A stretch of 64,000 bases of DNA from Ricinus communis (Eukaryota; Streptophyta; Magnoliopsida; Malpighiales; Euphorbiaceae). The notes below the pieces were generated by a model that saw only the letters and a list, made by a program, of their open reading frames with translations, made no database searches and had not been told where the DNA came from. This document shows positions 1-11,042 of the stretch, one piece after another. The DNA is taken from contig NC_063265.1 in the NCBI RefSeq assembly GCF_019578655.1, positions 9,768,501-9,832,500 of the forward strand, given 5' to 3'. Each line of letters begins with the position of its first letter. The first letter of the stretch is position 1. Made by a program: the position numbers and the translations under genes.

Positions 1-82
1 ACACTTACTTCAAAGAATGTTTTACTATGCCGTCCTTGGCCTTCAGTAATCGAATTGCTTTAGTTCTTCCTGCTCAAAGAGT

Positions 83-91
83 CTCTATAAA
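83..91 (+). promoter_or_regulatory. Probable TATA box of the first phytocyanin gene
   Basis: The sequence TCTATAAAG lies about 100 bases upstream of the ATG at 189, a normal distance for a plant core promoter with a short leader. It is placed by motif and position only. Confidence 0.55.
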
Positions 92-188
92 GAAAAGGTC
101 TCTCAAAGTTATTTTTCAGCAAATATTTTCTACCCTTTAGACCATCACATCCACATAATCTCTTCTACTCAAATTAAGTAACCATCTA

Positions 189-1068
189 ATGGCTTCTCAT
201 AATGCATTCTTGATCTTTGTGCTTCTTGCTGCCTTTGTTCCTTTCACAACTTTGGCAAAAGAGTACATTGTTGGGGATGAATCAGGTTGGACTGTCAACT
301 TTGATTACCAAACTTGGGCTGCAGACAAGAACTTTCAAGTTGGAGACCAACTTGGTAAAGATAATCTTTCCCAATGTTAACCGCTCTATAATTGCATGCT
401 TAATTAGTATAATTTTACATTGGAATTGATTTCTATAGAATGCATCTTAATTTAGTCAGATTTAACAATCTCATCCCATCAATTAGTGAATTTATGTGAC
501 AAAAATATATTTTTCTGTTATTTCTTTTAAATATTTGAATTTGTACGATACGAGACATACCTGGTTAGTTACTAAATTATGAGAATGTATAATATGATTG
601 GTCACTTTATTTTAGAGAATTCACAAATTTATTATTAGGTTATTAATTTAATAATTTTTCTCATTTTATTTGATCGTACAATAACAAATGTACTAATTTA
701 TGGATTATATGATTGTCGTAAAATGTTTTTATTTTAAAATTTTTTTGGATATAGTTTTCCGATATCCCGTTGGAGCTCATAATGTGTTCAAAGTGAATGG
801 GACTGGCTTCCAGAATTGTACTATTCCACCACTGGACCAAGCACTAACTAGTGGAGATGATACAATTATCTTAGCAACGCCAGGAAGAAAATGGTATATT
901 TGTGGAGTAGGCAACCACTGTAAAAATGGCGGCCAAAAACTGGTTATAACTGTGCAACCTCAAGCTCCAATTCCAGCTCCGAGCATGGCACCTTCTCCAA
1001 TCAGTGGTATGGCTTATTCAGAAATGGGTGCTAAAAAGAGACCATTTATCAACTTTTTCAAGTGGTGA
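189..1068 (+). CDS. Phytocyanin (blue copper protein), single domain, damaged C-terminal tail
   Basis: Secreted type-I copper protein of the plant phytocyanin family, expected in the apoplast or at the plasma membrane. Two exons, 189-354 and 755-1068, are split in phase 1 after GDQL, the usual intron site of this family; the product is 159 residues. Residues 1-23 are a signal peptide ending in TLA. The cupredoxin domain follows (about 24-123). Expected copper ligands are H64 (GAHNV), C105 and H110 (YICGVGNHC). The disulfide pair is C77/C111. Gln116 would be the axial ligand, but an extra glycine (CKNGGQK) places it six residues after the His, not the five seen in the paralogues. A Pro/Ala stretch follows the domain. 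The hydrophobic GPI-type tail is absent from the reading frame but is still recognisable in another frame just downstream (see findings). The domain is intact, so a secreted soluble protein is possible. Confidence 0.85.
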
Positions 1069-1812
1069 TGACTGCAACAGTAGCTTGAGTTATTATCCTA
1101 TTTTTTTGGGATATATCTAACAACTTTTTTTTTTTTTTTTTTAATGTTTTGGTTCAAAATAAATGAAATTTATCTAGAAGATTAGTTAGATTTTTTAATT
1201 GTTTAGTGTCTTACCTGTATTCCTGATTTATGTATCCATCAAGCAAAAAATTCTTGTTGCTTGCGGCAATAATTTGAATCCTCTGATGTATTTTTACCCC
1301 TTAATATTCCTTTTTTCTTTTTCTTTTTTTTCTTCTTCTTCTTCTACATTTTCCAATCAATTATAACCTAAAAGGGCCAAAATTAAAGCAACAAAGCAGA
1401 GACATTAGATTACTAATCAACAGACAAAAGAAATGAATGAATGAAATCTATTCTTTTGTGGGATATAACAATGTCTATTTTTCACCCACCTGGGAAGCAG
1501 CAGCGGTGAAAGTAACTCTCTTAATTGAACCCAGTGGATATAACAATGTCTACTTGCGAGCGACAATAAATTTAATTTTATAACACCCCTTTTTAGTTTA
1601 AGACCAGCACATGTATATAAATATTAGGTGTTAGCGCACATCATTTTTTCTATAATATAAAAATATTTACGAGAGATTCCACCCAATATCTGAGCATGAC
1701 TTTCTCAACGCAGAAGTCCCTTTAATTTATTTGATAAATTTATAGTTTGTTAATGATGAACTTGATATTTTTTCTTTTGCATAAAAGATATATTCATTAT
1801 TCATAAGGTATA

Positions 1813-2340
1813 TTCATCTATTATCAGTGTCAGGTTCATTAAACATAAATCTGAGGTTCATTTCTCATAAAGTGTATATTCATCTGTTATTAGTGTCAGA
1901 CCTATTAAACAGAAACTTCAAGTTCATTACTTATAAAGTATATATTCATCTATTATTAGAATTAAATTTATTAAATATGAATTTTAAATTCATTACTTAT
2001 AAAGTATATATTCATATATTATTAGTGTCGGATTCATTACTTATAAAATGTATATTCATTTGTTATTAATATCAGATTTATTAAACATAAATTTTTGGTC
2101 AATTACTTATAAAGTGTATATTTATCTGTTATTAGTATCAGTTTTATTAAATATAAGTTTCAGATTCATTACTTATAAATGATATTATTCATTTGTTATT
2201 AGTGTCAGGTTCATTAAACATAAATTTCAGGTTCATTACTTATAAAGTATATATTTATTTATTATTAGTGCGAGGTTCATTAAACATAAATTTCAGATTC
2301 ATTATTTATAAAGTTTATATTCATCTATTATAGTATATTC
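1813..2340. repeat. 66-bp minisatellite, about eight units
   Basis: Unit starts fall at 1813, 1879, 1945, 2011, 2055, 2121, 2188, 2254 and 2320. The spacing is 66 bp except for one 44-bp unit, shortened by deletion, and one 67-bp unit. Each unit runs from TTCATCTATTATTAGTGTC through GGTTCATTAAACATAAA to ATTACTTATAAAGTATATA. Copies differ by scattered substitutions, so the array is not very recent. Confidence 0.9.
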
Positions 2341-2422
2341 ATTAATTTTTACTTATCAATCTATCTTAATATATTAATATTTTTTATTTAATTTATGAAT
2401 TTCTAGACTATAATCTATAAAC

Positions 2423-2425
<3 letters not shown>

Positions 2426-2476
<51 letters not shown>
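2426..2476. repeat. (TA)n microsatellite
   Basis: An uninterrupted alternation of A and T about 51 bases long, just downstream of the 66-bp repeat. Confidence 0.95.
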
Positions 2477-2481
<5 letters not shown>

Positions 2482-3928
2482 TATAATTTATAATAAAAAA
2501 TATAAATTATTTTATAAATTTAGATTATAATGTTGATGTTTGGAATTAAATTGAAAGAAGAAGAAATATATAAAAATAAAATTATTTGTATCTTTTTAGA
2601 AACATAAAATTATTTTTGTTATGTTTACTTCTAATTATATTGAGTAAAAATTTTTCAATTTTAATATATAATATTTATTTTCATAAAATTACTAGTATAT
2701 TATTAAAAAATAAATTTATTTAAAAAGATTTAGAATATTACTAAATTATAAAAACTAAAACAAAAGATATAATAAAAAATTATTAATAATAATATAATAG
2801 AAAATCGAAACATAATAGAAAAATTTATCTTAAAGTATAATGACTTATAATGAATTTAAATTTATAGTGTTTATTTATTAATATATTTTCAGTTAATTAA
2901 ATATTTAATAATATAAACTATTAATTAAATTGCAATTACAAATGCGCATGACTTGATACTCTATTGATACACACGTGTGGAGTCTCCATGTAAGGAAGAT
3001 TTGGAACTCATTAGATTTATAGGCCTTTGAGGCCCAGTTGGTTTTTGTGCACCCATGAGTTATATACACGTCGGATATAATCCATTAAGAATTTTATGTA
3101 TTTTTGGGTATTATTTCCCTTTTAATACGCCTGTGACTCATGCAATTTTTATGTTGTACAAGGCTTGGCCCTATTACTGCAATTATATTCTCCATTGTGA
3201 AGAAAAAATTTAGGCAAATTTTTATAAATATTCTAGAATTAATATAAAATGTCGTTTTTACTCTCTCTATATATATTTTTAAAAATAATACTATTTTTTT
3301 TAAAAAAAAAATGGTAGGATGTGATATTTTTAATTATTTTACCAAAAACAAAAAAAAAAAAAACTAAAAACCAACTAATATCATATTTTTGAAAAAAAAA
3401 TTAAAAAAATCACATTTTTGATATTTTTACACAATAAAAATAAAAATAAATTTACGCCGTATCTTTTACAAAAAGATAAAAAAAATGAGTATTTGTGTTA
3501 TTTTCCAAAAAAACTACTATCTAGTGACTGAATACATGTTTCAAGTCCCATTTCCCTTTAAAAAGAATTTAAAAGCAACAAAACAACAAAAGAATCTTAA
3601 AACTAAATATGTTGACATAGTCTTAACATAAGGAGCAGCAGCCCGAGGAACCCAGAATTATATATGTACAGCTCAGAATCCAACATTTTGTAACTTAATT
3701 TGACCCACTAATTTATTAAGTGGGTTCAAAATTAAGAACCAACTTGCCATGTCCTGCATGAAAGGACTAAATATATGTCCTTATCCTATGATCATTATAG
3801 TATCTGGACCTCTGTTTGAAATGGTCATAAACTTATGTAAGCAAAACGACTCGGTATTCGATTCTCTATTCGGCAATGCCGCCTTGGTTAATTAGCCTTT
3901 TGAAACTGCTACCACTATGAACCCTGCA

Positions 3929-3936
3929 TATAAATA
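3929..3936 (+). promoter_or_regulatory. TATA box of the two-domain phytocyanin gene
   Basis: TATAAATA lies about 120 bases upstream of the ATG at 4053. It is a canonical core promoter match at a plausible distance. Confidence 0.6.
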
Positions 3937-4052
3937 CTTGTATAGTTTTCCTCCAAGTCATCATCTCTACTCATTACTTCTGTTCTTGTCACGAGCAAGA
4001 AGAGATATAATTGCCAAAAATATTCTCTTGAGCTAGCTAGCTAGCTACTTCA

Positions 4053-5066
4053 ATGGCTTCTCGTCTTGTTTTATTCATTTTCGTACTATGTGTTGCTGCC
4101 ATTGTTCCAACAATCACCGCTTGGGGAAAAGAACATATTGTTGGAGATGAAGCAGGGTGGACACTAAATTTCGACTACCAAGCTTGGGCTTATGGCAAGA
4201 AATTTCACGTTGGAGACAAGCTTGGTATTTAATGCTAAATGCATTTGCATATCTAAACACTTGTTTGTTGATATATTTTAAGTTTATGATTAGTGAAATA
4301 TGTTCTTTTGCAGTTTTCAAGTATCAGGTTGGAGCTCACAACGTGTTTCGGGTGAATGGAACTGGCTTCCAAAACTGCGTTAGGCCGCCAGCTAGTGAGG
4401 CACTAACGACCGGATATGACACAATTCTGTTGACAACTCCGGGAAGAAAATGGTACATTTGTGGAGTAGGCAAGCATTGTGAATATGGCATGAAACTGTT
4501 TATCAATGTGTTACCACTTAAGGTATCAGCTCCCATTACTCCCAGCAAAGCACCTGTTCCTGTCACTTATGGGAAAGAATTCATTGTTGGAGACGAAGCA
4601 GGATGGAGACTTGGATTTGATTACCAAGCTTGGGCTAAGGACAAGCAGTTTCGTGTTGGGGACAAGCTTGGTAAATTTACAATCTCCAGCATCTTTCGTG
4701 TTCATTGATTTGTGCTATTACCCTTATTTTATTCCTCTTCTTTTAGTATTTTGAACAACAGAAATTAAATTTTTTGGCTCTTTACAATAAGAGACAGGCA
4801 GTCGATAATTGAACATTTTGAGCTAATAGATGATCAATAATTTTGCAGTCTTCAAGTATAATCCTGGAGGCCACAACGTGCACCGAGTGAACGGAACTGG
4901 CTTCCAGAACTGCATTAGGCCACCGGCTACTGACGCGTTGAGTACCGGAAATGACACAATAGTTCTGGCAACAGCAGGAAGAAAATGGTACATTTGTGGT
5001 GTAGGGAAGCATTGCGAATATGGCATGAAGCTTTTCTTGACTGTGCTACCACCCTACTATCCATAG
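4053..5066 (+). CDS. Phytocyanin with two tandem cupredoxin domains
   Basis: Three exons, 4053-4224, 4314-4670 and 4849-5066, encode 248 residues. Both introns are phase 1, lie after GDKL, and end in TTTTGCAG, so each domain keeps the family's conserved intron. Residues 1-23 are a signal peptide. Domain 1 spans about 25-124, with predicted copper ligands H66, C107, H112 and M117 and disulfide C79-C113. A short linker rich in Pro, Ser and Thr (about 125-142) leads straight into domain 2 (about 143-243), with H185, C226, H231 and M236 and disulfide C198-C232. The linker and the start of domain 2 lie in the same uninterrupted exon as most of domain 1, so the fusion does not depend on a guessed splice. 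The axial Met matches uclacyanin/plantacyanin-type sites. The protein ends soon after domain 2 (LPPYYP) with no GPI tail, so it should be secreted and soluble. Most phytocyanins have one such domain. Confidence 0.88.
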
Positions 5067-7568
5067 AATAGAACTCCATCACTTGTGTGCGTCCATTCCG
5101 TCAGTGTTGATTAGAATTGGAAAGGCTTTTGTTTTAGTGTTTTCTTTTTATTTGCATGCCTCATGTTTCATGCAGACTATCAAATTGGAGTGATACTCGC
5201 TACTGTTTCATTCTTGCTTTATCCAAAACAATTGAATGCGGCTTTCTTTCTTCTTCTCAATAATCTTCCTCCCCAATTATTTATAAACTTAAAAATTAAT
5301 TTATTATTATTATTATTATTGTCTAGATGTTAAACCTCAGTAAAAAAGGTGTGTTGTTTTTATAAACACTAAAACACGAATACATGGACCAACAGAAATT
5401 CGCATATGGTAGAGTGCTTAAAGTTGATCAATTATTAAAATTCCTGCTGTGAATAATTGAATATTACAAAATTAAGCCGGCTTCTGCATGCTATATTTAT
5501 ATACTTATTTAAGACTCTTTCTTTTATTTATTTATTTATTTATGATTTTATTCACATATTAAATAAACTTTTCCCACCAATTGATTAACAGCAATCTGTA
5601 TATCTGCCAAACCCCAACATCTGGAAATCTCTACTGGCCCAAGTAGATATCGTAAAATTATGCTTAACATATAATAAATGTAGTTTTTCAATTCTAAATC
5701 GGATTCTCTGCCGTCCTGTTGCTCCCCTTTCTTTATCTCTGTATATATAAGAAAAGGAAGGACTAAGATGAATTAAAAGTTTATATATGTCTGCATACCA
5801 CGTTAATCAAAGGGCATATTATGTTTAAACTTATAAGGATCTAATAGTTAATTATGTTATAAAATCAAAGGGTAGCTTTGTAACTTCTCCCCACAAACTA
5901 AAGAATTAAATTACGATTTTAAGTACATTTTATTCTAAATCAAGTTCTCTCTTTTTTTTTTTTTTATTCACAAATGTACGTAGCATCATAAATATTATTT
6001 ACATTAGCATCATAAATATTTCTAATATTAAAATAATAACAAGATTCCTTTATTATAATAAATTCATCCTCAAATGAATTTATTTATGACTTTCAAGATT
6101 TATACCGATTGTTTCAATAACTAGCAAAAAATTAAATTTAATATATTATTAAAAATTCAAGATTCACATATAATATAAAAAATATGCATTAATAACTCTT
6201 TTATTTTAATTAGGTAAAATATAGTAAATAGAATGAGCTATCCTTTTGTTTGTGTAGTTTAAAGAATTATAAAATTAAACCTTTTAATTCTAATATCCTA
6301 GGTTTAGATATATAAAATATATTTAAGTTATTAGCAATTTGAGATAAATATAATTAAAATTAAAATTTGATAATTTGCTCTTTAAATATTTTAAAAATAT
6401 TTTTTGAGCTTCTTTGATGAACTCTTTGTACTATCAAATTGTATAATGATATTGCGGTATCATTTCAACATACTTATTTTTCTTTTAGTTTAATCTATTA
6501 TGAGTACTGATAAATAATTTATAGTTTTCTTTTTCTCTTATACAGTATCTTTCTTTCATTCATTATATATAATTATTGTCATTTTAGTATGTTATTTTAA
6601 TTCTTTACTTATTGTCTTGAATTAAATTAAACATATAATTAATATATTATTTATTAAGATTATAAAAACTAATATAATTAGAAAAATTATTATTGTTTTA
6701 AAATTCAAATAGACTTAAATTTCTAGAATTAGACTTATATATTAAAAAAATTTAGTAAATAATTATATTAAAATAATTAACTAAGAAATTAATAAGGTCC
6801 TATTAATAAACTTATTTGCCTGCGTTACTTCATGCTTTTATAGATGTTAAGATTATGATTATAATATAATATATATAAGAAAAAGGAAGGAATAAGATGC
6901 AATATAAGCTTATATAGAATGTATTCCGAAGCTAATTAAAGTATTATACATATATATATATTTAGAGTCATGAGGATCTAGTAGTTAATTAAAATGAAAG
7001 GGAAGCTTTGTAACTTTTTCCCACAAACTAAGCAATGAAAATTACGACATTAAGTACGTACTAGCATGTACTACAAAAGCATGGTTAAGTACTATAACTG
7101 GTACTTTACTCATCAGGAACTTTAAGGCTACAATTATATATAGCTATTCCACAAGTGACTAATGCAACGGTGAGATGGAAAGATTAAAAGTACGAACTCA
7201 AGAAAAAGAAAGAAAGATTGGAATTGGCGGAATTGGAACTGCACAAATCCCTGGAAGGTATGTAAATATGGTAATAACCAGATTTTGGTCTTTGTAAATA
7301 TCATAACCAGCTAAGTATTTTTTTTCCAATGCTATTTCTCTCAATTTCGATTCTTTTTTTATATTTTCACATTTACAATGAGTGTTTTATTTACTGTATT
7401 CGTTCTTCAATGCAAAGTATTTTGTTAAAAGTCTCTCTTTTATTACAAAAGAGTTCTCTTGTAATTTCTTATTCAAATGGTAATCTACCTGACTGACGAT
7501 ATTTAAGATCGATGCCATTCACTTGAGTTTACATTATATAAAGTTGCTACTTTAATTCTATTTTAGAT
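5067..7568. other. Intergenic region with a duplicated promoter-like block
   Basis: AT-rich, without a supported gene. The main structure is a direct duplication of about 190 bases at 5743-5930 and 6869-7060, listed separately. A short (ATT)n run sits near 5300 and a pyrimidine run near 5950. Confidence 0.55.
5743..7060 (+). repeat. Pair of direct repeats of about 190 bp (5743-5930 and 6869-7060)
   Basis: Both blocks begin with ATATATAAGAAAA(A)GGAAGGA and pass through GGATCTA(A/G)TAGTTAATTA, then an AAGGG(A/T)AGCTTTGTAACTT stretch and CCCACAAACTAA, ending near TTAAGTAC. They are diverged but clearly homologous and lie about 1.13 kb apart. They probably mark an old segmental duplication within the cluster; a relic pair of element ends is less likely. 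Confidence 0.65.
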
Positions 7569-7799
7569 TGGGGAAAAGAGCGTATTGTTGGAGACGAAGC
7601 AGGATGGACACTAAATTTCGATTACCAAAAGCTTGGGCTTATGGCAAGAAATTTCAGAATAGGGGACACACTTAGTGCATTCATTTGCAGGGTATTATAA
7701 ATATGGTATCACTAAAGGCACCAGCTCCTCCGAGCATAGCATCTGCTGCTCCCGTCACTTATGGGAAAGAATTTATTGTTAGAGATGAAGCAGGGTGGT
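7569..7799 (+). pseudogene. Truncated relic of a two-domain phytocyanin gene
   Basis: The segment starts at the codon for the first mature residues (WGKE) of the 4053 gene, without a signal peptide or ATG. It then encodes IVGDEAGWTLNFDYQ before two extra bases shift the frame. The splice donor is lost, and the copper-binding half of domain 1 is deleted, leaving a fragment resembling the end of domain 1. A proline-rich linker and the opening of a second domain (TYGKEFIV, then DEAGW) follow, and homology stops near an A-run at about 7810. That linker leading into a second domain shows its ancestor also had two domains. It cannot encode a copper protein. Confidence 0.8.
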
Positions 7800-7969
7800 T
7801 AATTTTACATAAAAAAAAAAAAAAATCAAAATTAGCCATATCATTCCTTTTGCAATTTGCGTTTGTTGTATGGATGTTAAACTATACGATCTCTCCCTTT
7901 ACCAAAACCACATTGGAATATAATAATTATAAAGCAAGCAAGCAAGAGCTAACTGAAAAGGCAAGTTAA

Positions 7970-8877
7970 ATGGCTTCTAATCAGCTGTTTGTTGGCTTTG
8001 CTATGGTTGCAATTATTCTTCCGACAGTGGCCATGGCAACTGATTTTGTTGTTGGGGATGATCAAGGCTGGAAACTCGGTGTTAACTACACCGAATGGGC
8101 TAATGGCAAAGTATTTCATGTTGGTGACACATTAGGTCTGCTTTTCAACTTTGTCTCTTCATTCTTCGTGTATTTATTTCTCATTTTACTGTTCTCTTGA
8201 TTCTTTAAGAAATTATGTTATTGAATTTCGAACTCCATGACCTCTTGAGATAATAAAAAAATTAGATCCAGATATATACAAACATGTTAGTAGTTTTGAC
8301 CTTTAATGTGCACAAAACTTGTTTTTCTTATTAAAAAAAAAAGACTAATGTGATGTTTGTACCGAGTAAGTCCGATAATTTTTTAATAAAGATTTAGGAT
8401 TCGAAATTCTAGTCATATTTATTAAAATGGTATTATCGTAACAGCTCTCCTATCCGAATAAAATCAATTTTATATTTGAAATAATAAAAATGTCAAATAA
8501 AAAAAAGTAATATATATTATTTATTCTTTTTTTCTATTTATAAAGACATAACTATTAAAAATTGGAATTCAAATGAATTTTGTTTTGCACATTATAGAAT
8601 ATAATTTGAATCAATCTAATAAATGGCTAATTCATTTACAACACATTCCAGTCTTCAAATACGAAGCACAGAGTGGATGGAGATGACTTCGAGGAATGCG
8701 AGCCATCAGGAAAAGTTCTGAAACATTTGTGGTTTCTCTGATCACTGTGAGAAAGGCGAGAAGCTTGTCATCAACGTTCAATCTGATGCTCCTGCCAGTG
8801 GTTCCTACAAATTTCTGTCATCTCGGTGGCGTATTTTGGTCGCAGTTATGGTGGTCATAGCAATGATTACACTTTAA
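7970..8877 (+). pseudogene. Stellacyanin-type phytocyanin pseudogene
   Basis: Exon 1 (7970-8135) is intact: signal peptide MASNQLFVGFAMVAIILPTV followed by the N-terminal half of the domain, with a normal phase-1 donor. Exon 2 would start at 8652 after TTCCAG. It begins VFKYEA, but the bases for the first copper His (PHNVY region) are deleted out of frame. A second deletion removes the stretch between the Cys-Ser-Gly part and the copper-site Cys. After a frame change the site reads CGFSDHCEKGEK, with Glu where Gln is the axial ligand. A GPI-like hydrophobic tail then runs to TAA at 8875-8877. The gene is clearly broken, although exon 1 might still be transcribed. Confidence 0.85.
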
Positions 8878-10211
8878 GCACCCTAATATTCATTTATAAT
8901 TAATAAGAGTATTTTGCACCTCAGATATTAATAGGTTGTAAGTGCAGACCAGCTTCTTATGCTGGCTTTATATTTTTAAATTTTAGATAATTTTGTCTTG
9001 CGATATTCTTGGATGGTAATTTGTCAATTGCTATTATTATTATTATTCAATAGACCTTTATTAGTATTAATGTCAGTGTGCAATCACGAAATATGAATAG
9101 ATAAATAAAAAATTGAATGAATTCTAGACCCCAAGAGATATAATGACTTTTTTAATATTTTTATAAATTTATTGAGTAAAAATTATAAAATTTTAGACTG
9201 ATTTATATAAAAAAATTATATAAAAGTATTTTAGTATGTAATTTATATAAAAGTTATATATTAAAATATTTTATATAAATTCTATTCAAATTTTATAATT
9301 TTATATTTAATAAGTATAAAAAATTTCACTTTAATTAGTGGGCACTAAAATTCACCAAAAAAGTGATTATTAAGAAGGATCGAAGTTGAGGGTTCATATA
9401 CATTGGGGAAGATGAACCCACATCAAACACAAATTGAATTACCATTAGAGAACAAAACTGAGACAACACAAGAACAACAAAAATTATCAAATGTGAATGG
9501 ACTAACGGCAATTACAACTTTCATTCTCAATCGAGTATCCATTCTGGTGCAAAGGATTTCGGGTTCAATTTAAGCTTTTTCTTAATAGAAATTCGAATCT
9601 GAATAGGAACTGTTAAATAAGCTTTTTCTTATTTTGTTAGCTCAGCAGTTATTTAAAATATAATAGCATTAACAACCATGATGATAATCAGTAATTTAAC
9701 TGAATAAGATTAAAAAAAATATATGATTAAAATCGAAAACAGAATGTAATAAATTATTGGAAACCAGAATGTAATGAATTGTAAACTTTAATTCCTGAGA
9801 AAAACCTACAAGCTTAAGGAGGATGAAGATCAAATTAACATCCTGTTGAATGGAATGCCATAAGAAAATCACAACTGTTGTTTCATCATCAAAAAGTGAC
9901 AGACTGTCACGACCTCAAGAGAAATGGTGAGGGCCAGTCAAAAACCAATCATATTAAAGTTATAGCATGGGGAAAATCGTAAGATACTGATATATTCTTT
10001 ATAAATGTTCATTGGTAATTTCGGCTTTCCGGCAATGACACTTGGAGGCGAGCAGAAGCACACTTTGTCTTTAAGCTTATTCTTGATATAATTCATAAAT
10101 AGACAAAGCATTCGTCAAAAACGGGTAATACGATGTTCTTTTTCTTCTTCTTTTTTTCTTACGCCTGCTATTTTGCCGGTTGCTAAGCATATTCATTATG
10201 GAAGTTAAGAA
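8878..10211. other. Intergenic region, no gene seen
   Basis: It holds the 3' flank of the 7970 pseudogene, AT-rich filler, and the promoter of the next phytocyanin. No coding segment, RNA gene or mobile element was recognised. Confidence 0.5.
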
Positions 10212-10212
10212 C

Positions 10213-10220
10213 TATATATA
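10213..10220 (+). promoter_or_regulatory. TATA box of the stellacyanin-type gene
   Basis: TATATATA lies about 95 bases upstream of the ATG at 10312, inside a promoter block (from about 10188) that is also present upstream of 12355. In the second copy the same position reads CTATACATGTAAG. Confidence 0.55.
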
Positions 10221-10311
10221 TGACCACAATATTTTCCTCCTGCAAAACCACACTTGGGGATTAATTTAAATAAAAGCAACCGTATCAACTTAAGTTATCA
10301 ATCTCCAACCA

Positions 10312-11042
10312 ATGGCTTCTAACCAGCTTCTTGCCTTCGCCGTTGTGGCAATTATCCTTCCTGCAGTAGCCATGGCAACTGATTTTGTTGTTGGGGATAA
10401 TAAAGGCTGGACAGATGGTGGTGTCAACTATACCGAATGGGCTAATGGCAAAGCATTTCATGTTGGTGACAGATTAGGTACTCTTTTCTTTCATTTTCAA
10501 CTCTGTTAAATCTTGTGGATTTTCATTTAAGGCAAAAGGGTAAGTAGGAAGGAATTCCCTCATTATTTATCTCCTTCCTTTGTTTTTCTCTTGGACTCTG
10601 AGACACATGAGGTAGGTTCTCACTTACAAATGGACCCATTTGCATGCTAGCCTATATATACATGTTTGTATATATGTACTTAAACTCTGGGATAAACCAA
10701 ATTGATGCTGAATTAATTTACAACAAAATCTTTGCAGTGTTCAAATACGAATCACCACATAATGTGTATAAAGTGGACGGCACAGCCTTCAAAGCATGCA
10801 ATGCATCAGGAATTCTTTTGAACAGTGGAAACGATATAGTCCCACTTAGCCTACCAGGCAAAAAATGGTACATTTGTGGTTTTGCTGATCACTGTGGCCG
10901 AGGCCAGAAGCTAGTCATTAACGTACTTGATGGTCCAGCACCAGCACCAGCTCCTGATTCTAATGATTCCTACAGATTTCTCTCATCTTTGTACCAGATT
11001 TTCGTTGCAGCTGCTGTGGTAGTGGCGGTGATCGCAATATGA
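10312..11042 (+). CDS. Stellacyanin-type phytocyanin, GPI-anchored
   Basis: Two exons, 10312-10477 and 10738-11042, encode 156 residues and meet in phase 1 after GDRL. Residues 1-22 are a signal peptide. The single cupredoxin domain (about 23-120) carries the full ligand set: H63 (PHNVY), C102 and H107 (YICGFADHC) and Gln112 at the axial position (GRGQK), with disulfide C76-C108. An axial Gln is the mark of stellacyanins. Potential N-glycosylation sequons are NYT (N39) and NAS (N77). A short Ala-Pro repeat (PAPAPAP) and a hydrophobic tail ending VVVAVIAI form a classic GPI-attachment signal, so the mature protein probably sits on the outer face of the plasma membrane. This is the only member of the cluster with every expected element intact. 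It is also the source, or sister, of the decayed copy 2.04 kb downstream. Confidence 0.93.

Larger units (their letters stand above)
1069..3925. other. Intergenic region between the first two phytocyanin genes
   Basis: AT-rich and without a supported gene. It holds the 3' flank of the first phytocyanin, a 66-bp tandem repeat, a TA microsatellite and many A/T homopolymers at about 3290-3490. The 80-codon reading frame at 1827-2069 is a by-product of the 66-bp repeat, whose period is divisible by three. Nothing else was recognised. Confidence 0.6.

Noticed and set aside
1827..2069. 80-codon open frame on the + strand
   Set aside because: It lies wholly in the 66-bp tandem repeat, whose length is a multiple of three, and its product is a low-complexity repeat.
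4336..5026. Three minus-strand frames of 67-76 codons across the two-domain phytocyanin
   Set aside because: They are antisense shadows of a well-supported + strand coding sequence with conserved splice sites and ligands.
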